This document shows, piece by piece, positions 1-5,988 of a stretch of DNA of 7,368 nt. A program made the position numbers and the translations under genes. Source of the stretch: a halophilic archaeon J07HX64 (lineage in GTDB: Archaea > Halobacteriota > Halobacteria > Halobacteriales > Haloarculaceae); NCBI GenBank assembly GCA_000416085.1, contig KE356579.1, forward strand, positions 239,216 to 246,583, given 5' to 3'. Every line of letters begins with the position of its first letter. Position 1 is the stretch's first letter. The notes under the pieces were generated by a model. That model saw nothing but the letters and a program-made list of their open reading frames with translations. It searched no databases and was not told where the DNA came from.

Positions 1-1
1 T

Positions 2-256
2 AGTGCCGACGACGGCACAGGTGACGATGGAAGTACGGGCGATGGGGGTACCGACGATGGGAACACGGGCGACGGGGGCACCGACGATGGAACCGCAGGC
101 GATGGGGGTACCGACGACGGGAACACGGGCGGTGACGCTGATAACGGGAGCACCGATGGGGGTGCCGACGGCGACGGAGCTGGCTTCGGGGTACTGGTCG
201 TCGCTGTCGCACTCGCTGCCGGGTTGCTCGGTGCGCGCTGGCGACAACAACAGTAA
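2..256 (+). CDS. C-terminal part of a surface/secreted protein with Asp-Gly-Thr repeat stalk and C-terminal membrane anchor (partial, 5' end outside window)
   Basis: The frame is open from the left edge to a TAA at 254-256, giving 84 visible residues. Roughly the first 58 are almost only Asp, Gly, Thr, Asn and Ala, including 10-residue repeats of the form DGGTDDGNTG. This is a flexible acidic stalk of the kind found just before the anchor in haloarchaeal cell-surface proteins. It is followed by a Gly-Phe-Gly motif, a hydrophobic stretch of about 18 residues (VLVVAVALAAGLLGA) and a short basic tail (RWRQQQ). That order matches the PGF-CTERM sorting signal that archaeosortase ArtA cleaves in haloarchaea. 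Here the residue before Gly-Phe is Ala, not Pro, so processing is uncertain and the segment may simply be a transmembrane anchor. The functional domain lies upstream of the window, so no specific role can be given. The frame choice is secure, because composition and the C-terminal signal agree only in this frame. Confidence 0.8.
   Translation, partial: SADDGTGDDGSTGDGGTDDGNTGDGGTDDGTAGDGGTDDGNTGGDADNGSTDGGADGDGAGFGVLVVAVALAAGLLGARWRQQQ
11..130 (+). repeat. Four tandem 30-bp units encoding a 10-residue Asp-Gly-Thr repeat
   Basis: Units lie at 11-40, 41-70, 71-100 and 101-130, each exactly 30 bp and in frame. The translations are DGTGDDGSTG, DGGTDDGNTG, DGGTDDGTAG and DGGTDDGNTG. The second and fourth units encode identical peptides and differ at very few bases, which suggests recent duplication by slippage or unequal recombination. 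Similar but degenerate composition continues to about 180. Copy number probably varies between strains, changing the stalk length. Confidence 0.85.
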
Positions 257-353
257 ACACCAGTCTGTTGTCACCCCCTGTGGGTCGTCTGCACGCACGG
301 GAGTCCACCGAACTGAACCGCGTCCAGTCTATCGGGGAGAGCCGTGACAGAGC

Positions 354-362
354 GCATATACG
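354..362 (+). promoter_or_regulatory. TATA box of tsr3 (leaderless start)
   Basis: The AT-rich core CATATA at 355-360 is centred about 27 bases upstream of the GTG at 384. That is the usual TATA-to-transcription-start distance in haloarchaea. Transcription would therefore begin at or next to the start codon, giving a leaderless mRNA. There is no Shine-Dalgarno motif before the GTG, which fits. Confidence 0.6.
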
Positions 363-383
363 CGGGCCAGTCCTACGATAGGT

Positions 384-878
384 GTGGAGTTGCACGTCCG
401 TTACGAGGGTGACGACGACCCGGAGAAGTGCACGGCGCGACAGCTCGCCAGTTTCGACCTCGCGGAGTTGCACCACAGCACGCCGGCAACACCGTCGGGT
501 GTCGTCCTGAATCCACACGCCGAGCAGGCGCTCTCACCGGCCGACCGGAGCGAGAGCGACCGGTTAGTGGCGCTCGACTGCTCGTGGCGGACCGCCGAGC
601 GCGAGGCGTTCGACATCCGCGGGACCCACCGGGCACTCCCCTTTCTGGTCGCGGCGAACCCGGTCAATTTCGGCAACCCGTTCGAACTAACAACTGTCGA
701 GGCCTTTGCCGCGGCGCTCGTTATCCTCGGCGAACGCGACCGGGCCAAGCACGTGCTCTCGAAGGTCCGGTGGGGTGAGACGTTTCTCGACCTGAACGCC
801 GAACCGCTCCGCCGGTACGCCGACTGTGAGGACTCGGCCGACGTGGTCGCCGTCCAGGACGAGTACCTCGCCGACTGA
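384..878 (+). CDS. tsr3: Tsr3 (DUF367): rRNA N1-methylpseudouridine aminocarboxypropyl transferase
   Basis: This 164-residue protein matches the Tsr3/DUF367 family, which transfers the 3-amino-3-carboxypropyl group of S-adenosylmethionine to a hypermodified pseudouridine of small-subunit rRNA (helix 31) late in ribosome maturation in the cytoplasm. The N-terminal part (residues 1-45, with [15 protein letters not shown]) is the short conserved domain preceding DUF367. Family signatures follow: LDCSW at 64-68, [13 protein letters not shown] at 85-97, an [11 protein letters not shown] helix at 102-112, and WGETFLDLN at 130-138, with the tail ending in VQDEYL. Length is normal for archaeal members. 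The GTG start is chosen because it gives the expected N-terminus ([13 protein letters not shown]) and lies 27 bases from a TATA-like box. The gene seems monocistronic: the gene before it is unrelated and the next one is convergent. The enzymatic role is inferred from the family. Confidence 0.9.
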   Translation: MELHVRYEGDDDPEKCTARQLASFDLAELHHSTPATPSGVVLNPHAEQALSPADRSESDRLVALDCSWRTAEREAFDIRGTHRALPFLVAANPVNFGNPFELTTVEAFAAALVILGERDRAKHVLSKVRWGETFLDLNAEPLRRYADCEDSADVVAVQDEYLAD

Positions 879-1049
879 GCCACCGGGACGCCTCGACACT
901 GCCCTGCGAGAGTGTAACCAGGTTCAGTTCGGGACAGGTGCGGCGGGTGGGGCCGTCACAGTGCCACAGCGGAGCGCAGGGAGCGAGTCGACACCGGTGG
1001 CGTCGACGGTAGCGAGCGGATGCCCGGGTGGGCCGTGGTCACCCATCGG
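879..1049. other. Convergent intergenic spacer between tsr3 and the ccdA-like gene
   Basis: The spacer is 171 bases between two converging stop codons. I see no supported ORF, RNA gene or T-rich terminator. It contains a GTCGAC pair (about 989-1010) separated by 9 bases. At its right end, CCCGGGTG (1023-1030) is perfectly inverted as CACCCGGG (1051-1058), with the second arm running over the stop codon of the ccdA-like gene. A short direct repeat GGTCACCC at 1037-1044 and 1048-1055 lies inside the loop and right arm. A hairpin that helps end transcription from either side is possible but not demonstrated. Confidence 0.4.
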
Positions 1050-1748
1050 TCACCCGGGAAGCAGGTCGGTGAGGACGGGTGGAATCGTGGGGAGCACGAA
1101 CCAGATGTAGTAGACGGCAACGCCGAGCACGATGACACCGGTCACGCGGTAGACGTGTTTGTTGTGCTGGGCGAGCAGGCGTGTTAGTTTGCGGCCGGTC
1201 GACTCGGAGATGAGCGCGAAGCCGAGCAGTGGGGTTCCGAGACCCAACCCGAACGAGAGGAAGCCGAGCATACTCCCGAGTTGGGTGTCGTACAGGATCG
1301 GTGTGGTGCTGAAGAAGGTGGCAATCAGGCCGGGGTTACAGGGGATTATGATGGCACCGAAAAAGAAGCCGTAGCTGAACGCGCTCAGCGCGGGGTACTC
1401 CGACTGCGGGGGTTCGACCGCCGGGAGCCCGGAAAACAGTGTCGGCCGGGTCAGCATGACGAGTCCGACGGCTGCGAGTATCCAGAACGCGACAGGGGAG
1501 AACGTCTCGACGGCGTCGTTTATCGCCTCACCGAGCACGAACGAGTAGACGACACCGACCGCACTCATGAACGCGACGACACCCGCGACCACGAGTAGGC
1601 CGAGCACGACAGGCGAGTGTCGCCGCCCCTCGCCGTCGGCGCTGGCGAGAAAGGCGATAAACGCGGGGTAAAGCGGGATGACACAGACAGCCGTTAGTGG
1701 CGTGCCGACACCCAGGCTGAAATGTCTGACCAGCGCGTCGACTGTCAT
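1050..1748 (-). CDS. ccdA: CcdA/DsbD-like membrane thiol-disulfide electron carrier
   Basis: The 232-residue membrane protein has about six predicted transmembrane segments (roughly 15-37, 46-72, 84-100, 121-150, 158-182 and 202-222). Each half carries one cysteine in a Cys-Pro context typical of the CcdA/DsbD transmembrane family: C22 in AVCVIPLYP and C137 in IIPCNPG. In that family the paired cysteines carry reducing equivalents from cytoplasmic thioredoxin across the membrane to an extracytoplasmic thioredoxin-like protein, serving cytochrome c maturation or other thiol reduction. The ATG at 1748-1746 overlaps the TGA of the upstream tlpA-like gene in an ATGA (1745-1748). The two are therefore almost certainly co-transcribed and probably translationally coupled; no Shine-Dalgarno precedes the ATG. 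The partner is the natural electron acceptor. No haem-lyase or cytochrome gene is in view, so the final target is unknown. Confidence 0.88.
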   Translation of the reverse strand: MTVDALVRHFSLGVGTPLTAVCVIPLYPAFIAFLASADGEGRRHSPVVLGLLVVAGVVAFMSAVGVVYSFVLGEAINDAVETFSPVAFWILAAVGLVMLTRPTLFSGLPAVEPPQSEYPALSAFSYGFFFGAIIIPCNPGLIATFFSTTPILYDTQLGSMLGFLSFGLGLGTPLLGFALISESTGRKLTRLLAQHNKHVYRVTGVIVLGVAVYYIWFVLPTIPPVLTDLLPG

Positions 1749-2368
1749 ACACAGTTACTGTCGATTGTGCTGGCGACGGTATCCGCCGAGACGCCCTTGC
1801 CGAGGCCCTCGGTGGTGCCATCGGGACAGACCACGACCACCGGTGACTGCGGGGCGAACACGACCTTGTCACCGATGTCGTCGACGAGGCTGCTGGTCAT
1901 CTCCGCGGGGGCGACACCGAACCGCCAGTCGAACCCGTTGCTCTCGGCGTGGGCGGCGACATCGTCGGGGTCGTCGTTCTCGTCGATCGTCAGGTCTACC
2001 ATCGTCACCTCGCTCCCGCGGCGCTCGTGGAGCGTGTCGAGGCTCTGTTGCTGGCTGTGACAGACCGAACACCACGTGGCGAACGTGTGCAACACCACGG
2101 GACCGTCGGTCTCCGCGATGGTGAGTGTCTCGCCGGTCTGTGCGTCCTCGAAGGTGGTGGTCTGCCAGGCGGGCCTGTCTGTGCTCTCACTGCCTGCGCT
2201 GTCGTCGCCGTTGTCACCTCCCATACCCCCGTTGCTGTCGTCGCCGTTACCACCTCCCCCATCTTCGTTGCTGCCGTCGGAGCCATCACCGGAGACACAC
2301 CCCGCGAGTGCCGCCACTGCCGTGCCCGTCGCCGCGAGTACCCTGCGGCGCGTGAATCTGTCGTCCAT
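1745..2368 (-). CDS. TlpA/ResA-like thioredoxin-fold lipoprotein (Tat signal, lipobox)
   Basis: The product has 207 residues. It starts with a twin-arginine-type lipoprotein signal: RRR at 7-9, a hydrophobic segment (about 10-22) and a lipobox L21-A22-G23-C24, so Cys24 is the predicted lipid-anchored N-terminus outside the membrane. Residues 25-65 form a Gly/Asp/Ser/Asn linker. From about 68 a thioredoxin fold follows, with active site W99-C100-S101-V102-C103 and a probable cis-Pro region QSPVVVV near the end. This fits TlpA/ResA-like disulfide reductases. The active site lacks the common Pro between the cysteines (CSVC), which would alter redox potential. ATG 2368 is preferred to an in-frame ATG at 2428 because it puts the twin arginines at the N-terminus and lies 26 bases from a TATA-like element. 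It is the first gene of an operon with the ccdA-like gene, its likely electron donor. Confidence 0.88.
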   Translation of the reverse strand: MDDRFTRRRVLAATGTAVAALAGCVSGDGSDGSNEDGGGGNGDDSNGGMGGDNGDDSAGSESTDRPAWQTTTFEDAQTGETLTIAETDGPVVLHTFATWCSVCHSQQQSLDTLHERRGSEVTMVDLTIDENDDPDDVAAHAESNGFDWRFGVAPAEMTSSLVDDIGDKVVFAPQSPVVVVCPDGTTEGLGKGVSADTVASTIDSNCV

Positions 2369-2390
2369 GTCGGTTTTTTTATCGTGGACA

Positions 2391-2397
2391 GATAATA
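2391..2397 (-). promoter_or_regulatory. TATA box of the tlpA-like/ccdA-like operon
   Basis: On the minus strand the sequence reads TATTATC, centred 26 bases before the ATG at 2368. A leaderless start is therefore expected. A run of seven A (2374-2380, minus strand) lies between box and start codon. The promoter diverges from that of ileS. Confidence 0.55.
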
Positions 2398-2415
2398 GAC
2401 CCGCTCCCTCTGTGC

Positions 2416-2438
2416 CCGGAATATACACAACCGGAATA
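2416..2438. repeat. Direct repeat CCGGAATA, two copies 15 bp apart
   Basis: CCGGAATA occurs at 2416-2423 and again at 2431-2438. The pair lies about 20-45 bases upstream of the TATA box of the tlpA-like operon, outside the 32-bp dyad series. It could be a binding site for a regulator of that operon. The evidence is only the exact 8-base match and its position. Confidence 0.4.
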
Positions 2439-2444
2439 CTGCTC

Positions 2445-2572
2445 CTGGTACCCGGACAAACAGTCGCGGCATCGCTCCGGCATCCGGGCAGACAGTCGTG
2501 ATACTACCCCGGCACCCGGGCCAGTGGTCGAGGTATCGCTCCGGCACCCGTGATGTCGTCTCGGCAACCGAG
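2445..2572. promoter_or_regulatory. Array of five hyphenated palindromes (CCGG-YAY-CCGG type), four spaced 32 bp, upstream of ileS
   Basis: Five 11-bp dyads with the pattern NNGGYAHCCGN are centred at 2450 (CTGGTACCCGG), 2482 (CCGGCATCCGG), 2514 (CCGGCACCCGG), 2546 (CCGGCACCCGT) and 2566 (TCGGCAACCGA). The first four centres are exactly 32 bp apart, close to three helical turns, so they face the same side of DNA. They arise from a degenerate tandem repeat of 32-bp units (2451-2482, 2483-2514, 2515-2546) plus a 20-bp short unit (2547-2566); unit 1 and unit 3 agree at about 25 of 32 bases. The last dyad, extended to CTCGG/CCGAG at 2560-2572, ends 2 bases before the ileS TATA box, where TFB would contact DNA. 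The likely role is as operator sites for a dimeric regulator of ileS, the divergent operon, or both; the regulator is unknown. Confidence 0.6.
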
Positions 2573-2574
2573 CG

Positions 2575-2582
2575 TACTTTAG
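2575..2582 (+). promoter_or_regulatory. TATA box of ileS (leaderless start)
   Basis: TACTTTA at 2575-2581 is centred about 27-28 bases before the ATG at 2606. This predicts a transcript that begins at the start codon. It also supports ATG 2606 over any start farther upstream in the same open frame. Confidence 0.6.
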
Positions 2583-2605
2583 TCCCGGCGGCGGATAGAG
2601 TATGT

Positions 2606-5600
2606 ATGAGCGAGGAGACCACAGGTCGCGAGCGGTTCGAGGCCGTCAGCGACCAGTACGACCCGGACGCGGTGGAGGACCGGGTCTTCGAGTACTGGGA
2701 CGCGGTGGATGCCTACGAGCGCACCGTCGAACACCGGGCTGACGAGGAGCCTTACTACTTCCTGGACGGGCCACCCTACACATCGGGGTCGGCACACATG
2801 GGCCACGCCTGGAACAAGAGTCTAAAAGACTGCTACATCCGGTACAGGCGGATGCAGGGAAACAACGTCTACGACCGCCCGGGCTACGATATGCATGGTC
2901 TGCCGATCGAGACCAAAGTCGAGGAGGAACGCGACTTCGAGAATAAAAAAGACATCGAGGAGTACGGTGTGGACGCGTTTGTCGAGGACTGCCGGTCGTT
3001 CGCGGAGGACAGTCTCGCCCAGTTGACCGAGGATTTCAGGGATATGGGCGTCTGGATGGACTGGGACAACCCCTACAGGACGGTGGACCCGGAGTACATG
3101 GAGGCCGCCTGGTGGGGGTTCGCACAGGCCCACGAGCGGGGTCTGGTCGAGCAGGGCGAGCGCTCTATCACACAGTGTCCCCGGTGTGAAACTGCCATCG
3201 CAAAAAACGAGGTCGAGTTCGACGATGTCACCGACCCCTCGATCTACGTGAAGTTTCCGCTACGCGAGACACACGCCGACAGCGGCGAGGACACACCGGA
3301 GTCGCTGGTCATCTGGACGACGACCCCGTGGACAATCCCCGCGAACACGTTCGTCGCGGCCGACGCCGAGTTCACCTACCAGGCAGTTCGTGTCCCCGGC
3401 AGTGACGGGGACGAGTTGCTGTGGGTCGCCGCCGAGTGTGTCGAGGAGGTTGCCGAGGTCGGCGGGTACGAGGAGTACGAGGTGGTCGACGAGCGTACAG
3501 GTGAGGAACTGGTCGGTTGGCGCTACGAGTACCCTCTGGGCGATGTGGTGCCCGGGGCACCCGACGGCGAGGGGGCAGGTCAGGTGTACACCACCGATTA
3601 CGTCGAGGCCGACCGGACCGGACTGGTCCACTCGGCGCCCGGCCACGGCGAGGAGGACTTCGAGCGCGGTGTCGAACTCGGACTGGAGACGTTCTGTCCG
3701 GTCGGTTCGGACGGCGTGTTCACCGACGCCGCCGGCCCCTACGCCGGTCAGTTCGTGAAGGACGCCAACGACGACATCATCGCGGACATCGAGGACAGGG
3801 GGCTGATGCTGCAGGCCGGCGAGACGCACCACAGCTACGGTCACTGCTGGCGCTGTGACACAGCTATCGTCCAGATTGTCACCGACCAGTGGTTCATCAA
3901 CGTCACCGAGGTGAAGGACGAACTGCTCGACAACATCGGGGACAGCAACTGGCACCCCGAGTGGGCCCGTGAGAACCGGTTCCGAGATTTCGTGGAGGAG
4001 GCCCCCGACTGGAACGTCTCCCGCCAGCGCTACTGGGGGACCCCGATACCGATCTGGCTGCCCGCAGAGACAGTCGACGGGGAGAGCGAGGCCCAGGGTG
4101 CCTCGGGGGACGCAAGCGGGCAACACTCGATCGACTGGGACGGCGACATGGACCAGGCGATCGTCATCAGTGACCGCCAGGAACTCGCAGAGCGTGTCGA
4201 CCAGGATATCGACCCCGGGGCGGTCGACCTCCACAAGGGGACCGTCGACGAGTTGACGATCACCGAGGAGGGAGTCGTCTACGAGCGGGTGCCCGATGTG
4301 TTCGACGTGTGGCTGGACTCGTCGGTCGCCTCCTGGGGGGCGGTCGACTACCCCGGGACGGAGGAGTCGTACGACGACCTGTGGCCGGCGGACCTCGTTA
4401 TCGAAGCTCACGACCAGACCCGGGGCTGGTTCTGGTCACAGCTCGGTATGGGGACGGTCTCGGTCGAGCAGGTGCCCTACGAGGACCTCGTGATGCACGG
4501 TCACGCGCTGATGCCCGACGGCCGTGCCATGTCCAAGTCCAGAGACATCCGCATCGACCCGGACGCGGTCATCGAGGAGTACGGCACAGACCCGATGCGG
4601 CTGTTCCTGCTGTCGGTCACACCCCGTGGGGAGGACATGAACTTCTCCTGGGAGCGCACCGAGAAGATGCAGCGCCGGCTGAACATCCTCTGGAACGTCG
4701 TGCGATTCCCGCTGCCGTACATGGCCGCCGACGGGTTCGACCCCGACGCCACCTCCGTTGCGGCTGTCGCCGACGACCTCCAGACCGTCGACGAGTGGGT
4801 GCTCTCCCGTCTCGCGAGCACTGTCGCGGAGGTCACCGACGCGATGGAGAACTACGAAAACGACCGCGCGGTGGAGACACTGCTCGACTTTGTTGTCGAG
4901 GATGTCTCCCGCTTCTACGTGCAGGAGGTCCGCGAGCGGATGTGGGCGGAGTCGGATTCGTCCTCGAAGCGGGCCGCGTACGCCACGCTGTACCGGGTGC
5001 TCGCGGACACGGTGACGATGCTCGCGCCCTTTGCACCGCTGGCGACCGAGGAACTGTACGGTGCGCTCACCGGCGAGACGGGCCACCCGACAGTCCACAT
5101 GACAGACTGGCCCGAACAGCTCGATGGCCGACAGGACGAGCGTCTCGAGGCGGAGATCGAGACGGTGCGTGCCGTCGAGGAGGCGGGTTCGAACGCCCGC
5201 CAGCGCGCGGAGCGCAAACTCCGCTGGCCGGTCCCGCGAGTGATCGTCGATGTGGACAGCCCGACCCTCGCAGCGGCTGTCGATGCCCGACGTGACCTCG
5301 TCTGCGAGCGACTGAACGCGCGTGAACTCGACCTGATCGGTCCCGACACCGGGTGGGACCGACTCCGGTACTCCGCGGAGGCGGATATGAGCCTGCTCGG
5401 TCCCGAGTTCGGGAGTGACGCCGGTCGGATTGTCGACGCGCTAAACAGCGCGACTGTCACAGAGCCGACCGTCGACGCGCTGGAGACGAGTGTCGCCGAC
5501 GCGACCGGTCTGGCGGTCGACCTCGACGAGGAGATGGTGACGTTCGTCACAGAGACACCCGACGCCGTGACCGCCTCGGCGTTCGAGGCGCTCGACGGCG

Positions 5601-5911
5601 AGGGTGTCGCCTACGTCGACACCAGCGTGACCGAGGACATCGAGAGCGAGGGGTACGCCCGCGAGGTCATCCGACGGGTACAGGAGATGCGAAAGGAGCT
5701 TGACCTGGACCTGGAGGCCGAGATCCGGGTCGAACTCAACCCCGGTGACGAGCGCATCTCCGGGCTCATCTCCCGATACGAGGACCTCGTCGCCCGCGAG
5801 GTCCGTGCCGCCGAGTTCGGAGCCGTCGACGACGGCCACCGCCAGACGTGGGATGTCGAGGACATCGAGATGGACATCGCAATCGAGCCGCTGCCCGAGG
5901 CGACCGCGTAG
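2606..5911 (+). CDS. ileS: Isoleucyl-tRNA synthetase, archaeal long form
   Basis: This cytoplasmic class I synthetase of 1101 residues charges tRNA-Ile with isoleucine. The HIGH signature is H64-M65-G66-H67, in a DGPPY context, and the KMSKS-type loop is A641-M642-S643-K644-S645. The CP1 editing domain, which removes valine mischarged to tRNA-Ile, shows WTTTPW at 237-242 and GHGEED at 346-351, with D351 at the position of the conserved editing aspartate. Two CxxC pairs, C191/C194 and C414/C417, probably bind zinc. DWNVSRQRYWG, WLDSS (from W569) and HDQTRGW (602-608) are further family blocks. A Gly/Ser/Glu-rich insertion near 490-515 is likely a surface loop. The anticodon-binding and C-terminal domains fill the rest. 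The frame is open upstream to 2498, but that part is not protein-like and overlaps the operator array and TATA box, so ATG 2606 is used. The gene appears intact, with no frameshift. It is divergent from the tlpA-like operon, and the 77-base gap before the next gene contains a possible separate promoter. Confidence 0.97.
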   Translation: MSEETTGRERFEAVSDQYDPDAVEDRVFEYWDAVDAYERTVEHRADEEPYYFLDGPPYTSGSAHMGHAWNKSLKDCYIRYRRMQGNNVYDRPGYDMHGLPIETKVEEERDFENKKDIEEYGVDAFVEDCRSFAEDSLAQLTEDFRDMGVWMDWDNPYRTVDPEYMEAAWWGFAQAHERGLVEQGERSITQCPRCETAIAKNEVEFDDVTDPSIYVKFPLRETHADSGEDTPESLVIWTTTPWTIPANTFVAADAEFTYQAVRVPGSDGDELLWVAAECVEEVAEVGGYEEYEVVDERTGEELVGWRYEYPLGDVVPGAPDGEGAGQVYTTDYVEADRTGLVHSAPGHGEEDFERGVELGLETFCPVGSDGVFTDAAGPYAGQFVKDANDDIIADIEDRGLMLQAGETHHSYGHCWRCDTAIVQIVTDQWFINVTEVKDELLDNIGDSNWHPEWARENRFRDFVEEAPDWNVSRQRYWGTPIPIWLPAETVDGESEAQGASGDASGQHSIDWDGDMDQAIVISDRQELAERVDQDIDPGAVDLHKGTVDELTITEEGVVYERVPDVFDVWLDSSVASWGAVDYPGTEESYDDLWPADLVIEAHDQTRGWFWSQLGMGTVSVEQVPYEDLVMHGHALMPDGRAMSKSRDIRIDPDAVIEEYGTDPMRLFLLSVTPRGEDMNFSWERTEKMQRRLNILWNVVRFPLPYMAADGFDPDATSVAAVADDLQTVDEWVLSRLASTVAEVTDAMENYENDRAVETLLDFVVEDVSRFYVQEVRERMWAESDSSSKRAAYATLYRVLADTVTMLAPFAPLATEELYGALTGETGHPTVHMTDWPEQLDGRQDERLEAEIETVRAVEEAGSNARQRAERKLRWPVPRVIVDVDSPTLAAAVDARRDLVCERLNARELDLIGPDTGWDRLRYSAEADMSLLGPEFGSDAGRIVDALNSATVTEPTVDALETSVADATGLAVDLDEEMVTFVTETPDAVTASAFEALDGEGVAYVDTSVTEDIESEGYAREVIRRVQEMRKELDLDLEAEIRVELNPGDERISGLISRYEDLVAREVRAAEFGAVDDGHRQTWDVEDIEMDIAIEPLPEATA

Positions 5912-5955
5912 CGAGACAGCAGTCCGCGGTGCCACATCGCCGTCGATACGGTGAC

Positions 5956-5965
5956 AAATTGTTTG
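5956..5965 (+). promoter_or_regulatory. Possible TATA element before the DUF6276-type gene
   Basis: AAATTGTTT at 5956-5964 is the only AT-rich stretch in the 77-base gap after ileS and is centred about 29 bases before ATG 5989. It may give a separate leaderless transcript, although read-through from ileS is also possible. Confidence 0.4.
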
Positions 5966-5988
5966 TTCGTGGCTCCGGTAGCGTGGCT

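Noticed and set aside
261..376. CCAGTC repeated at about 261, 324 and 368 in the gap before tsr3
   Set aside because: The matches are only six to eight bases, the spacing is irregular and the flanks differ, so chance is a sufficient explanation.
989..1010. GTCGAC inverted pair in the tsr3/ccdA spacer as a hairpin
   Set aside because: GTCGAC is self-palindromic and very common in haloarchaeal DNA, the arms do not extend further, and no T tract follows.
2369..2428. Upstream in-frame ATG for the tlpA-like gene
   Set aside because: It would place 20 non-signal residues before the twin-arginine motif and would start upstream of the likely TATA box.
2451..2566. Regular 32-bp repeats could be read as a small CRISPR array
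   Set aside because: The units are contiguous with no unique spacers between conserved repeats, the units themselves vary, and there are no cas genes. Symmetric short dyads in a promoter region fit operators better.
2451..2605. T-box or other riboswitch leader for ileS
   Set aside because: T-boxes are a bacterial device, no T-box core is visible, and the TATA box at 2575-2581 places the transcription start at the start codon, so the repeats would not be transcribed.
2498..2605. Upstream in-frame extension of ileS by 36 residues
   Set aside because: The extension would overlap the dyad array and the TATA box, its composition is unlike the acidic protein that follows, and the family N-terminus fits ATG 2606.
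3260..4411. 383-codon open frame antisense to ileS
   Set aside because: Long antisense frames are expected opposite GC-rich genes with strong third-position bias. The translation shows no family features and ileS is clearly the real gene.
4309..5295. 328-codon open frame in an alternative forward frame inside ileS
   Set aside because: It is Arg/Gly-rich, as frame-shadows in high-GC genomes are, and it overlaps conserved ileS motifs.
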